A stretch of DNA of 64,000 nt from Hyperoodon ampullatus. Lineage: Eukaryota > Chordata > Mammalia > Artiodactyla > Ziphiidae. The DNA is taken from contig OX457056.1 of the NCBI GenBank assembly GCA_949752795.1, forward strand, positions 95,192,942 to 95,256,941, read 5' to 3'. Made by a program: the position numbers and the translations under genes. This document shows positions 34,886-46,442 of this stretch, in pieces. How positions within the stretch are numbered: the stretch's first letter is position 1; every line of letters begins with the position of its first letter. Below the pieces are notes generated by a model that did not search any database, was not told the DNA's origin, and saw only the letters and a program-made list of their open reading frames with translations.

Positions 34886-35565
34886 GTAGTAAGGGGATGA
34901 AGACTGTGTGTTTCCTATCGGATGGTTTGCCTTTTACACAATCCAAAATTGGGGGAAGAGGGGATCACTAAGCCCCCAAGCAGAAGCCTAGCCATCACAG
35001 ACCTTGTATGTAGTCTTTCAGTCCAAAGCTTCATATAGCCTTGGAAAGTATAAAGACCAATGCTGATTAAAAAATCAGGTGCCCCACGGTCTTGGCAAAC
35101 TTCAGATAAAAAGCTTGATGGGAGAAAGGATAGCTGCCAGAACACTGACAGGTATAAATGGAGAGAAATTAAGGAGACTAACTAGACAGGAATGTGCAGC
35201 TGACTAGAGTGAGACAACAAAAGTAAACAAAGCTCTGTGCTCCTAAGGATTCTAAAGATATCACTGCAATGGAGTTAAAATCAGATTACTACGTATACTG
35301 TTTAATAAGGCAGAAGGATTTCCATGAAAAAAGTTAAAAACTTTAGCATTCAGAAGATGTAAGCTTGTTAGTCCTCTGGAAAACTCACTTAAGTACAACA
35401 CCTCAAGATAATTTTTTATATGTAAAAGGAAAATATTAAGTCAGATGTAAACTGATAGGTTTTAAAAAGTTGTTTGGTATGTTTACATGTTAGTATGGAA
35501 TATATTTAGAAAATATGAAACAGGATGTTTACAGTCATTCTAGAAATACTATTTTAAACTTTCAG

Positions 35566-35583
35566 ATGAAAATAAAAGCAAAG
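35566..35583 (+). CDS. Nested gene, doubtful 18-nt micro-exon
   Basis: The acceptor ATTTTAAACTTTCAG and donor AAAG|GTATAA enclose 18 nt that read DENKSK in phase 1-1. It fits the phase rule of this locus, but with such a short stretch this could be chance. Confidence 0.15.
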
Positions 35584-37299
35584 GTATAAACCCACATGGA
35601 TCTCAGCAACTAAATACATATGAAAACAATTTAAATAGTCAAGAATTTTAGGCACACCTGCAATATATACCTCTTGATGCACAAGTTGCCAGTCCACTAT
35701 TTGGAAGATTGTTCTGTTGAGGTTAAAGACATGGATATTTATCTTTAGAAAAAAAGTTCACATCAATAGGTAGAGGTCACCTCATTTTGTTTTTATACAT
35801 TTTACTAATAAATATTATTATCGGAGTTGCCATTGCTCCATATTGATAATGTTGACACTTGGTCATAAAACCGATCTCCCAAAAGTAACACTTTCCTACC
35901 TTAAAAGTATACTATAAGCTTCTTTCGTATTTCAAATAAAAATCCAGCTAGAGCTGTGGACCCCTGAATTCTGGATAACTAATTAATTCCCAACTTAGAA
36001 CTCCTGGAGATTTTGGTTTAGTGTGTGTTGTAGAGTGGCTTCAGGCACCTGTATTTTTAGAGAAGATCATCAAGCACAGCCAGGTTGTCATGGTTTTAGA
36101 GAATAATACCAGCAGATGGTTGAAGACAGTAATACATAAAATCCAATTTGATTCCACTTGGGGTAGAAAAATCAGCTACTTCCAGCAAATTATCACTTAA
36201 AAAATGTATGACCAACGAAATATGAAGAAGTTAATCACTGGGAAGAATCATAGAACTCTTAGGCTATGCCTAAGTAAATAAGTAAAAAGAAATGGCCCAT
36301 GAAAACTGAATAACTACTTCTTTGGATCTAAAATAAATTTATTTTTCTCCCTGCCTGAGCATAGGCAACAGAGGATAAAAGGAATCAGAAAGCTACCGTG
36401 GGAGAAAGGACTGGTTGTCTGAAGGGAAATTTGTGTTTGACAGTCTTATCAGCTAGCTACCTGTTTCTTCTGAATATGGAGAAATTAAATTGCCTTAATG
36501 AATCTCCGTATCAGTTGCTATTTAAATGAGGTAGAATACCTCAATACCTTGGCATTCTGGCCAAAGTCACTGCTTTCTAGTATAGGACAGTCACAGGTAG
36601 ATCAACTCAGAGGGGTAGAGACCGGCACATATATCCTATTAGAAGCCACTCTTATCGTCAGCCTAAAAACCACATGTGAAAGACTACATGGTTCTTTTAA
36701 GAATAATCTTAAAACTATTTTCCTTTTGGCTGTAGTAAAATGTATTTCCAAAATTAAAATATTCACTATCCTGGCAATTTCACAAAAATTAGCAATGTGA
36801 TGGCCAGCAGAGGGCATTAAAGTATCTATTGTTAGTATCTCAGAAGGCATTCCAAGCATTTTGTTTTCTCCAATTCATTTATTTCTTTTAACAGACTGAA
36901 GATTAGTCTATAGTTTTCTTTAAAATGGAATATTTAAACACTTCTGTATATTTTGTATACAATTTGGATAAACTTAGCAGTAAAATTATTATATATTCTA
37001 ATGTGCTTTAGTCATATGAAACAGTGTTGAAAACTTTTAAAAAATTATAAGTATATAAAAAAAGCTAAGACGTAGGTAAGCTGATAAATTTAAACATGGG
37101 CAACTTGTTAATTAAAAAGGTGTCGTTTTTCTAATTCTTACTGTTTATACTTTAATAAACTTTTAAAAAGCTGTGACAAAATAAAGCTTATGTCTGGTCT
37201 TTGCCCCTAGTTCCTAGCACAGAGTTTCAAAAACCTTTGGAATTTCTAGTGGTAGAAGTGTTTTGGGGTTTTTTGTTGTTTTTGTTTTAAATTCTAATG
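35584..37299. other. Intronic DNA, nothing recognised
   Basis: AT-rich. The short open frames (for example 36498-36800) show no protein similarity that I recognise. Confidence 0.3.
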
Positions 37300-37795
37300 A
37301 GGTGATCCAGGGTGGGTTTCTAGATAGCTTCAGGATGGTCACCAGAAAAACCACCCTTGTGATCAGAGTTGGAATTTTGGCCCAGCCTGACCTCTAGGAG
37401 GTAGGTCATGCCATAAATCAATCATGTTGATGAAAACTCTGGCTCAGGTGAGCTTCTTGGATGAACACATTGATACGCTGGGAGGGTGACACATCCTGGA
37501 CCCTCTCAGGTCTTGCCCTACGTGCCCTCTTGATTTGGCTGTTCCTGAGTTCTTTTACGATTAAACTGTAATCCTAAGTATAGCACTTTCCTAAGTTCAA
37601 GAGTCATTCTAGCAAATTTATCGAACGTGAGGAGGTCATGGCACCCCCTGAATTTATAGCCAGGCAGCCAGAAGTGTGGCCGACATGTGAAGTAAAGGCA
37701 GTCTTGTGGAAGATTTGAGTCCTTAAAACTGCAGAGTCTGATGCTAATTCTGGGCAGTTAGTGTCAGAATTGAATTGCTGTACACACAGTTGGGG
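37300..37795 (+). mobile_element. Probable solitary ERVL-type LTR
   Basis: Resembles an old ERVL-class LTR: TTTACGATTAAACTGTAATC, then CTAGCAAATTTATCGAACGT, GAGGAGGTCATGGCACCCCC and a right end with TTAGTGTCAGAATTGAATTG. No internal retroviral sequence is attached. Subfamily and exact ends are uncertain. Confidence 0.55.
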
Positions 37796-38365
37796 TGGAC
37801 ATAACAGAAACTAAATGCTCCTCTTTCCTTAAAAGATACTAAATTTAGGGATTCCTTTCTCCCCCCCAGATATGACATTTTACTGTCTAGAACTAATTAC
37901 TCAAAATTTCTCCATAATACCTACACTGGGGCAAGGGTAGAGGAAGGGTCTGGGCAAGGAAGGAGGTGGTAGGTGTAGTTATAAAAGGGCAACCTTTTGA
38001 TGAAACTGTTGAGTATCTTGACCTTGATAGTAAAGACACAAAGCTACATAGGTGATAAAATTATTATAGAAGTTAATACACACTGCAAGTGCACATGCAC
38101 ACATTCACAAATGAGTAGAAATAAGATCTGGGAAATCAGAATCATAGTGGCAGATTGTACCAATGTCAGTATCCTTGAAGTAACAGAATATTATGGTTTA
38201 TAAAATCTCCACATACCCATTGCTGCATATGCTTGCCCTCTTAGCTACATTTTTGCCTCGCAGATCTACTAATACAAACCTTTGTCTAATTTTACAATAA
38301 TCATTGCAAGCAACTAGACACCTAATCATAGATATATAGATTTTCTTTTTAAATGTCCCAGTGTA

Positions 38366-38577
38366 GGGCTTCCCTGGTGGCACAGTGGTTGAGAGTCCGC
38401 CTGCCGATGCAGGGGATGCGGGTTCGTGCCCCGGTCTGGGAAGATCCCACATGCCGCGGAGCGGCTAGGCCCGTGAGGCATGGCCGCTGAGCCTGCGCGT
38501 CCGGAGCCTGTGCTCCGCAATGGGAGAGGCCACAACAGTGAGAGGCCCGCATACCGCAAAAAAAAAAAAAAAAAAAA
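38366..38577 (+). mobile_element. CHR-type SINE, 210-bp type
   Basis: Forward copy with a pure A tail, flanked by AAATGTCCCAGTGTA (38351-38365 and 38578-38592). Confidence 0.92.
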
Positions 38578-38592
38578 AATGTCCCAGTGTAT

Positions 38593-39251
38593 AGGAAAGT
38601 ACAGCTGGGATACAAGAAGACTGTCACAGCATTGATGTACTTCAACATAGCAATCCAACATACCCATATGAGGAGCTGTCCCTAAATTACAAATATCTGA
38701 CTTGTAAACATCCTAAACATATGCTGACTGGTCCACTAGAATAAATCCCTGTTATATTTACCGGGTTAAGCATTTTAAGTTCCTTAAAATATTTATCACT
38801 TGTCTGCTGTTAACATCTGAATGTGAAAACTGCTAAAACCACTTAAAATCTTAGAGTCTTTCATTCCTTTATATGTATTGCAATAAGGATCATTCTCAGT
38901 TAAAATGATGATCAAATGAAAAAGAGATGTAAGAGCACTTTGGCAGGCATTAAAATGTAACAATGAAAAATGTTACCAAATTGGATCACAAAGCACTTTC
39001 ATACTCCCAAACAGAGCATACCGCCTTGAGACTTTTAAGGCAGAATACTTGCAACATTTTGGTGTTGGTGGTGAATCCTATAAGGGCATCTCAAAGTTTG
39101 GTTACAGATGGCAAATGTTCCTGGCTTTGAGGTTACAGTTTTGATGCTGGGATCCAGTCTTACTACTTTTTCAGCACAATCTTCAATTGCAAAAGGAGAT
39201 TAGGGTTCTGTGAACAACAAATTTAAATTGTTACTGTTTGTTTTCTGACAG
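38593..39251. other. Intronic DNA before exon F
   Basis: No repeat or gene recognised. It ends in the pyrimidine-rich acceptor of the next exon. Confidence 0.35.
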
Positions 39252-39323
39252 AGGAAGACACTGTAAGTACTGCCTCAGAAGAGGTGGGCAGCCCCACAGC
39301 ACTGCACAGTATCACTGGGTCAG
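39252..39323 (+). CDS. Nested gene, exon F (linker)
   Basis: 72 nt after a strong acceptor (TTTGTTTTCTGACAG) and before TCAG|GTACAG. In phase 1 it reads EEDTVSTASEEVGSP, then TALHSITGS, and leaves in phase 1. It is acidic and serine/threonine-rich, suggesting a flexible linker before the third Myb domain. No family recognised. Confidence 0.58.
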
Positions 39324-39496
39324 GTACAGCATATACATTGTTGAATTTTAAATGTTCTTTTGATACTGAAAATCTAATATATACCAGTTTAAATAGTTAC
39401 AGGGAAGATCTCTATTATGTATTATCCCAAATGCCTCATTATACCTGAGTTGGTAGAGAATATGGTAGGGAGTAAAGAAAATGTCTATTCCCACTT

Positions 39497-39853
39497 CTTT
39501 TTTTAAGTTAATTAATTAATTAATTAATCTAATTTTTGTTTGTGTTGGGTCTTCGTTGCTGTGCACAGGCTTTCTCTAGTTGCGGCGAGCCGGGGCTACT
39601 CTCCGTTGCGCTGCGCGGGCTTCTCATCGCGGTGGCTTCTCTTGTTGCGGAGCACGGGCTCTAGGTGCGCGGCCTTCAGTAGTTGTGGCACGCGGGCTTC
39701 AGTAGTTGTGGCTCGCGGGCTCTAGAACGCATGCTCAGTAGTTGTGGCGCACGGGCTTAGTTGCTCCGAGGCATGTGGGATCTTCCCAGACCAGGGCTCG
39801 AACCCGTGTCCCCTGCAGGCATATTCTTAACCACTGCCCTACCAGGGAAGTCC
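39497..39853 (-). mobile_element. CHR-type SINE, long type
   Basis: Reverse copy starting with AATTAATTAATTAATT (changed from the usual AAAT tail) and ending GGGAAGTCC. The target duplication is CTATTCCCACTT on both sides. Confidence 0.88.
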
Positions 39854-39864
39854 CTATTCCCACT

Positions 39865-40150
39865 TTTTACTAAAAAAAATCTGTAAATACAGAGACTCTC
39901 CATATTCATAAATATCCAATGAAGAATACCTATTGATGAAAAGCAGCTAAATTATTCTCACTAATATTGGGGATTAGTCTGCCTTATAATTTAAAAAATA
40001 TTTTGTTTGCATATGAATATATGAAAAAAAATGATCCTTATACTGAAATTCTCAGTGCTTTACATCCATCCAGGTTGTTTTAAATGAATGATATTCAAAT
40101 ACAGGATGTATCTAAAAGTTTGAATAATTGTAACTCATGTCGATTCATAG
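39865..40150. other. Intronic DNA before exon G
   Basis: AT-rich. An alternative acceptor (CATCCATCCAG) ending at 40073 would read a stop at once in phase 1, so the acceptor TTCATAG ending at 40150 is preferred for exon G. Confidence 0.4.
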
Positions 40151-40522
40151 GTAATCATATTCCTTTAGAAGATGCTAAAAGTCATTTACAGATTATAACA
40201 GTGAGCAACACAGAGGCTGGAAAACACTGGTGTGACAATGAGGTCAGAGCACTTATAAACATATGGTCTGACGAAAAAATTAAGCAAATGCTTGAAGGGG
40301 CCACAAGAAACAAAGAAATATTTGAGGAAATTGCCAGAAGACTAATGCAGTTTGGAATAGACAGAGACTGGAAACAATGTCATACCAAATACAAAAACTT
40401 AAAATATGAATACAGAGTTTTACAAAAGAAAAATGGCAACCCTCAAGGGAAAATGAGATTTTATGAAGAAGTTGATGGTCTCCTAAGACAACCATCTCTC
40501 AGAACTGCAAAATGGAAACATG
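40151..40522 (+). CDS. Nested gene, exon G: third Myb/SANT-like domain
   Basis: 372 nt (124 codons), phase 1 at both ends, with acceptor GATTCATAG and donor ACATG|GTAACC. Like exon C it begins GN (GNHIPLEDAKS). The Myb domain follows: GKHWCDNEVRALINIWSD, RNKEIFEEIARRL, IDRDWKQCHTKYKNLKYEY, MRFYEEVDGLLRQ. The helix tryptophans and the KYKNLK block are intact. Length and layout match exon C, which supports a tandem exon duplication long ago. The frame is also open upstream to 40084, but that part reads as intron. Confidence 0.76.
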
Positions 40523-40849
40523 GTAACCTTGGAATTGACACTTTCAAAATGAAAATACTATAAACTTTCCTCTTTGCATTTAACTTAGCAAGAAATTCTT
40601 CAATAATAAATTCCTAACACTATTTTATGTTCAAATGACCCCCTAAATTATTATAAATCACATACCTAATATAAATTAAGAATTTCAACGTCTTCTCAAA
40701 TCTTGTACTAAAACATTCCTAATTCTTAAATTCATTCTTCATCTGTACAACTGCTTAAATGTTCTAACTTTAGTGTACTTGAATGCTTGAAGACTAATGT
40801 ATTTTAGGCGATGTCATATAATGATTCTTCTCCTATGTTCTCGTTTAAG

Positions 40850-40915
40850 AATTATTTGAAAGTCATACCAAAAACCCAAGAACTTTGAGAATCAAGAGAA
40901 AAGCACATGAAGACG
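40850..40915 (+). CDS. Nested gene, exon H (basic linker)
   Basis: 66 nt between TTCTCGTTTAAG and GAAGACG|GTAAGA, phase 1-1, reading ELFESHTKNPRTLRIKRKAH. Lysine and arginine are concentrated in RIKRKAH, which could act as a nuclear localisation signal. Donor quality is high. The assignment rests on phase and splice signals. Confidence 0.55.
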
Positions 40916-42981
40916 GTAAGAGTCTGAGAAATGCCAACTTTTTTCACACTGAGAAAAACTTCTGTAGCTTTTTTTTCTGTAGATGTTTATTCCTGTCCTT
41001 GACAAATTAGACTATATTGTTTATGAGCTGTGTGAGAGCAAAAAATGCTGAAAAATGATTTCTTTCATAGCTTATTAAGAGTGAAAGTAAGAAAGTAAAC
41101 AGAAACTTTCCCAGATCAGAAATTTCTGCACAACTATGCATTTATCATGAGCCTTTAAATTACACTTTCCAGTGATTGCTATTAGAAGACTAGGATGTAA
41201 AAGGAAAACCCCCCACAAACTAGTAAGTTTTGAATTTTGGTTTCCTCCAAAGGTAGCCAGCAATGGCTGTAACATTTTAGTATTGATAATTCTACAAATA
41301 AGCCAAACGCAGAAGCCAGCTAATTATGGAGCTGTAATTGCAAACTGACCCATTATAAGTATCAGAAAAGGTAACATAATATAGTATAGCATAGAGAAGA
41401 AAAACGGAGAATATAAGAAAAAGCACTGGTCTGAGACTCAGAAAACCTGAGTTCTAGTCTCCCTTTACTCGAAAAATTCAACACGGAGCAAATGACCGCA
41501 TCTCTCTGGATCTCTAAGATGATCCAACTTTAGCATATAGATTTATAATTTATCGAATTGTTTTGAGTTCACAAAAATAGTTAAAGAGCTCAGTTTTTAC
41601 AAAGTGAAGACATCTATGGAACTACTACTCAAGTCAAGATATAAAACATTACCAGTACCCTAGAGGCCCCCCTTCATCATTAATCATCCTCTTAGCCCCC
41701 ATAACGGTTATCAATATTCTGACTTCCATCACCACAGATTAGTTTTAGAATCATACAGTATGTTTTTTCTTTAGTATGTATTTTTTAATGTCAAGCTTCT
41801 TTTACACAACATTGTTTGTGAGACTCATCCATGATTTTACTTGTAGCAGGAGTTTGTTCTTTTTTATTGCTGTAGAATTTTCCATTATAGGAACATACAT
41901 CCCACTACATTCTTTATCCAATGTTTCCAAGTTGGGGCTACTATGAATAATGCTGCTATAAAAATTCTTGTGCATGTCTCCCAATAAACATGTGTATGCA
42001 TCTCTGTGGAGTATACACCCAAGAGTGGGATGCAGGGTCACTGGATATGCATATATCCAGGCACTGTTCTAAGCACTTTATATATTAACGCATTTAATCC
42101 CTACTACAAACCTATGAGGTATTGGTGTTAGCATCATCCCCAATTTACAGAGGAGGAAATGGAGGCATAAAGAAGTCTGAGCTGTTGCTCCATTGCCTCT
42201 CTGTCAGGGGCAGGGACCACATCAGCCCTGTGTAGTACAGTATTCCTAGTGTCTATCACAGTGCCTTGCATACACACAGGAAGAGCTCAACAAATATTTT
42301 TTGAATGAAGTATTAAAGAATAGCAGGAATCCACTGCCCCCCAGCCCTGCCAACAATGCTTATACCTCAAGTGAGCTGAAGATTTTATTCTCCATTTTTT
42401 GACATAAATTACAAATCAGACGAGTTGCCCCATGTTTGCCTTCTCTTAATGCCCTTTAATGGATATGCTATTGAAAAGGGAAACTGCTAAGGATTAACCA
42501 CACAAAAGTATCATTCCCAATACACTGAATTTGTGCACTGGACCTTTAAAATACGTAAGTCTAGCCCAACAGGTAAGAAACCAGACTCAGAAATTAAGGA
42601 GACGTGACCAAGATCAAACTGTTACTAGCAAACTTGGGACTAGATTTCAAGTCTTATGTTAAAGAGGCTGTTCCTAATACTCACTAGAATAACAAAGCAG
42701 TAGTACTTTAAGACCCTTTTGGGGATAAGTCACTTTTCCAACTAAGGGAGTGTAAAACACTATAGGAATGTAACATGTTTGGTCATTATTTCTAAGAGAT
42801 AAAAATCAAAAAAGTTAACTCCAGCCTTAATATGCAACTCAAAGCAAGTTCTCTGATAATCTACTCCTGTGTTCTCCAACAAACTAAATGAAGATAACTG
42901 GGAACTAATTCCCCAGGTTGGTCTGAGTGCATCTATCTCGCAAGTGCCTTTCTAGTGATATGCTATATACTCTGTTTGCAG
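40916..42981. other. Intron with old L1, MIR and L2 fragments
   Basis: About 41615-42050 looks like old L1 in reverse (ATCATACAGTATGTTTTTTC), about 42053-42190 is MIR-like (CCAGGCACTGTTCTAAGCAC, TTTACAGAGGAGGAAATGG), and about 42195-42310 is an L2 3' end (CAGGGGCAGGGACCACATC). The end carries the acceptor CTGTTTGCAG of exon I. Confidence 0.55.
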
Positions 42982-43139
42982 AACCAGTGGCAGTATCTCT
43001 CAAGAAAACTGCTCCTGAGATCACTGCAAATCAGTTTCCTCAAAGAACAACAGAAGCAAAAGGTTGTACAGAATGTTTTTGCAGTCAGGAGACCCCCTAC
43101 GTGACCCAACTTCATCAGGTAAATGTCATAAATTTTTAG
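42982..43139 (+). CDS. Nested gene, exon I (possible last exon)
   Basis: The acceptor ACTCTGTTTGCAG is strong. In phase 1 it reads EPVAVSLKKTAPEITANQ, then FPQRTTEAKGCTECF and on to a TAG at 43137-43139, giving 51 residues if it is the last exon. Two internal donors exist: CAAAAG|GTTGTA (phase 1, weak) and CATCAG|GTAAAT ending at 43118 (phase 0, better), so splicing on to a further exon such as 45654-45725 is possible. No polyadenylation signal follows closely. Assembled without D1 and the micro-exon, the protein has about 553 residues. Confidence 0.48.
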
Positions 43140-45653
43140 AAAAAGTATGAAAATGTTTATCAGTTGTAGGGTTCATTTCCTAACCCAGGGAAATGATAAT
43201 TCACTGAAAGGCATTTTCATCTCCTAACTAACCAAGGAAAGGCTAACTAGTTGATTCATGGGGTAAATCTATGAAATTTTAGTAATTCCTTTTATGGAAT
43301 CTTCAAATATGTCCATGTCATTCTAGTCTCCATAAAATGTGACTGTGGTTTAAAGATGAAGATTTCTGATCTGTGAGGGGGTGTGTGATTTGTCCAGAAC
43401 TGTGCAAACCACTGAACTAATATTTTTAGGGCTGAAAAAGCACTTGGTGATTATATGAATCTGGCATGAACAAGCATGCACACACAGTTTTACAGCTGAA
43501 GAGGACAACTAGTTAGTTTAACATTGAAAAGTCCCCCTGACAGAAAGTAGAGCTATGGTATAAACCTGCAAATAGCAGACTACTAAAAAGAAGTACTTCT
43601 GGACGAACCCATCTGAATTAAGCATCCAGTACATGACTGTCTAGTAATTGATACTCCATTTGTTTTTATATATAAAATACATAACATTACAACTTTCAGG
43701 TGTTCTGTTATCCCTGACACTAAATGTCTATGCCTAAGACAAAAACAGAACCAAATACAATGCAAAAGTGATAGAAATTTCACCTTCTAGATTCCATGTC
43801 TTAGGAAGAAAACATGTAAGGGATAAATCCCTTCATCAAAAATGGGGAAAAAAAATCAATTGAATCTTGTTGCTGTTGTTTTAAAACTAGCCATTGAGTG
43901 GAGGAGGGTGAGGAGGTAGACAGAGCCTTCTGCAACAAACCACCACTTGCCAGTGTACACTGTATATAACTAACTCTATATTAAACTATAACAATCTATC
44001 TAGGCTTCTAATTTTGACATTCCTTGATTCAATGCCATATAAAAACATTTTTTGTTAGTTTATTTTATTGAAGTATAGTTGATTTACAATGTTGGGTTAA
44101 CTTCTGCTGTACAGCAAAGTGATTCAGTTATACATATACATACATTCTTTTTCATATTCTTTTCCATTATTGGTACCACAGGATATGGAATATAGTTCCC
44201 TGTGCTATACAGTAAGACCCTGTTGTTTAACCATTCCATTAAAAACATTATTTCTTAACCTTCGACCCCTACTTATGAGCTTAGAGAAGCAGAAGATTTT
44301 ATCTTCTAGGCATAAAGAAGTTTCATATTCTTAGAATCAGAATCAGTTTCCCTAAAGGGTGAGGACTTTTGCTAATTTAAAATTTTGAATTGGATAGGAT
44401 TATGGGCAAGAACCAGCCCTCTCAGTGAACCTTAATGATTCTATGCCTACACAGGGAAAATTTAAATAGGTTTCCATTAACATCTTTCTTCCCCAGAAGC
44501 TACTGGTTTTTTTGGCCACTGTTATTGAAAATATCACAAGGTCAATTTTCAATACTACAGTTTAACAAATACTTGCTCCATCAAATAAGCAGCCTGATAG
44601 AATCCATTTAATTTTCTCTATCATCATGTAGTAATCACATTTTTATTGCCCTTACCTTGTATTATCTAATCTCATAATTCTTTCACTTAAAAGTCACTAC
44701 AGAAAAGTGCATGTAGTTAGGAATGAAGTTATTCATTAAAAAAAAAAAATCACCCCCCTCTTCTTTACACACACATTTAAAGAGGAGATCTTGGGATGAA
44801 CTTTCTGAGTTATTTTAGCTAAAAAATAAATAGTTAAAAAAAAATTCAAGGTCAGTTCATTTCTTTCTCACAGACCACCAGGCAACTCTAAAGATCCCTT
44901 GTTTTTTATTCCTCGTCCCATGACAGAATATCCACAATAACTTCTCCGAAGAATGTTATAAACTAATGTTGCTCTGGACTACCATACGAAATAACTTTTA
45001 GTTTTTCCTTGGATTATATATAATCCTCTCAATAATGTAAATGTATTTTAAAATAAGATTTCTATTATGGTTAACCCACAATTATCCAAGATTAGAGTAA
45101 GTCAAACTAGAAATATTCTTTTTGATTCATCCCAGATTCTAAGTTACTCTCAGCTCTTAGTAAACAGGGAGTACACAAGATGTGAAACTCAAACTCAAGT
45201 ATTCAGGACCCGGAAAAAACCAAAGAGACTACTTCTAATTTAAGTTTGGTGAGGGAAAGCTAATCATTTGGAATGCATTTATACATATTGCTCCCATACT
45301 GCCCATAAGCGTTATTGCCAAGTTCCTTAACTGTTCTAGAAGTTGTTGCTGAGGTAGTGCCTTATGGAAACTTTGTAATACTTTCAGTGATAATGCCAAA
45401 CTTAGGTTTATATTTCTTAAGGAAATTGTTTATATCAACTTCCAGTTAGTTCAGTTAGTAGGTAATGGAAAGATCACAGAAGCAGTTATTTTTTAACTCA
45501 AAGGATCTATCAGTTTTTCAAAGTCAATGTGTATCTTGTCAGACAGGAACTACTTTCCTCTCCCTCTTTTAAAGAGGGGAGTTATTTTGGCATTTCCTTA
45601 CTACCAACCTTTTCATTCGTTATCTAAAACGTTTACCAATGAATTTTTTGCAG
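43140..45653. other. Intronic DNA with an L1 3' fragment
   Basis: About 44055-44235 is an L1 3' untranslated region in reverse (TTTATTGAAGTATAGTTGAT, then GTACAGCAAAGTGATTCAG, ATATAGTTCCCTGTGCTATA). The rest is AT-rich with no assigned features. Confidence 0.5.
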
Positions 45654-45725
45654 ATGCACTCTTCCCTGCGATTGGGTTATTTTCTGTTAATTCAGATGAG
45701 ATCTAGAACCGGTAGTTCCTTTTGA
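45654..45725 (+). CDS. Possible 3'-most exon of the nested gene
   Basis: A strong acceptor (AATGAATTTTTTGCAG) is followed by two short open readings: phase 0 to TGA at 45723 and phase 1 (DALFPAIGLFSVNSDEI) to TAG at 45704. Either could join exon I through its internal donors. An ATTAAA at about 45940 could serve as a polyadenylation signal. It is weakly supported. Confidence 0.2.
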   Translation: MHSSLRLGYFLLIQMRSRTGSSF

Positions 45726-46294
45726 ACACCAAGCTAATTCAGCTTCCCCGGGTTTGAATCCCTAAGTTCCCACAGCTATGCCTACGTTCAAATACACAGT
45801 CTGCCCAGTAGCTCTGTCCTTGCAAACAAAAGCTTGTGGTGACTGCAGGCTCCGCGCGAAACCTCAAGGTGTATTGTAGGTCCTGGACCAGCAGTCACCC
45901 CACACAAGCCTATCACAAGAACAGCTCCAGGCTCTGGGAGATTAAAACCCGCAAGCAGTCAAGAAAGAACCCCGACTGCGCTAGTCCAAGCGAATCGGAG
46001 CCTTATAAACTGGCCAGACCAAGGAGGCGTGCACGACACCGGAAGAGAGGGGAGAGCCCCTAAAGAGCACGAAGAGTTGCGGGGAACAGGCTGAAATCCA
46101 GGGAGGCAAGGTAGCCCCCGCGCACTCCTTGGCAATCGGTGGACGCCACAGGCAGGTACCCGTTCAGGTAAGAGAGAGATCCGGCCTCCGGTCCTCAAGC
46201 GCCAGCGAGATCGCCAACTCCGGCCGCGGGAAGCGGCTCGGGCAGATGGAGAAGCACACGCGCCGCCATCCCCACCCCTCACCCAGTCGCTCAC

Positions 46295-46422
46295 CGGTGC
46301 TGCAGCCCCACGAGTCCCAGAGTGATCACATGCGGCACATCTAGCTGCGTGGGCCACTCTCCTGAGGCGATGCATCCGAACACGCCACATTCCTCTCGGA
46401 TCCCCAACTCCTCCAGCTCCAT
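46295..46422 (-). CDS. PPAT: PPAT exon 1: start and catalytic cysteine
   Basis: PPAT, amidophosphoribosyltransferase, converts PRPP and glutamine to phosphoribosylamine in the cytosol, the first committed step of de novo purine synthesis. The chosen start is ATG 46422-46420 ([11 protein letters not shown]), matching the human protein; an in-frame ATG 60 nt upstream belongs to the 5' UTR. The propeptide of 11 residues precedes Cys12 (REECGVFGC), the N-terminal nucleophile after processing. The exon ends GLQH plus a split arginine codon at donor GTGAGC (phase 2). The 11 exons sum to 1623 nt with no stop or frameshift: glutaminase domain in exons 1-6, phosphoribosyltransferase domain in exons 7-11, cluster cysteines in exons 7, 10 and 11. 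Feedback inhibition by AMP and GMP is known for the family. Confidence 0.98.
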
Positions 46423-46436
46423 GTCGCCGCCGAAAG

Positions 46437-46442
46437 CACGTG
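46437..46442. promoter_or_regulatory. CACGTG E-box in the PPAT 5' UTR
   Basis: Canonical MYC/MAX (also USF) site, 15 bp upstream of the PPAT start codon. Confidence 0.6.

Larger units (their letters stand above)
23524..46294 (-). other. PPAT: PPAT intron 1 (22.8 kb)
   Basis: The largest intron of the gene. It carries SINEs, old repeats, and on the opposite (plus) strand a series of phase-1 exons encoding Myb/SANT-like domains, described separately as a nested gene. Confidence 0.9.

Noticed and set aside
40074..40150. Acceptor at 40073 as the start of the third Myb exon
   Set aside because: In the phase of the other exons it runs into a TGA within five codons. The acceptor at 40150 keeps the frame open and matches exon C.
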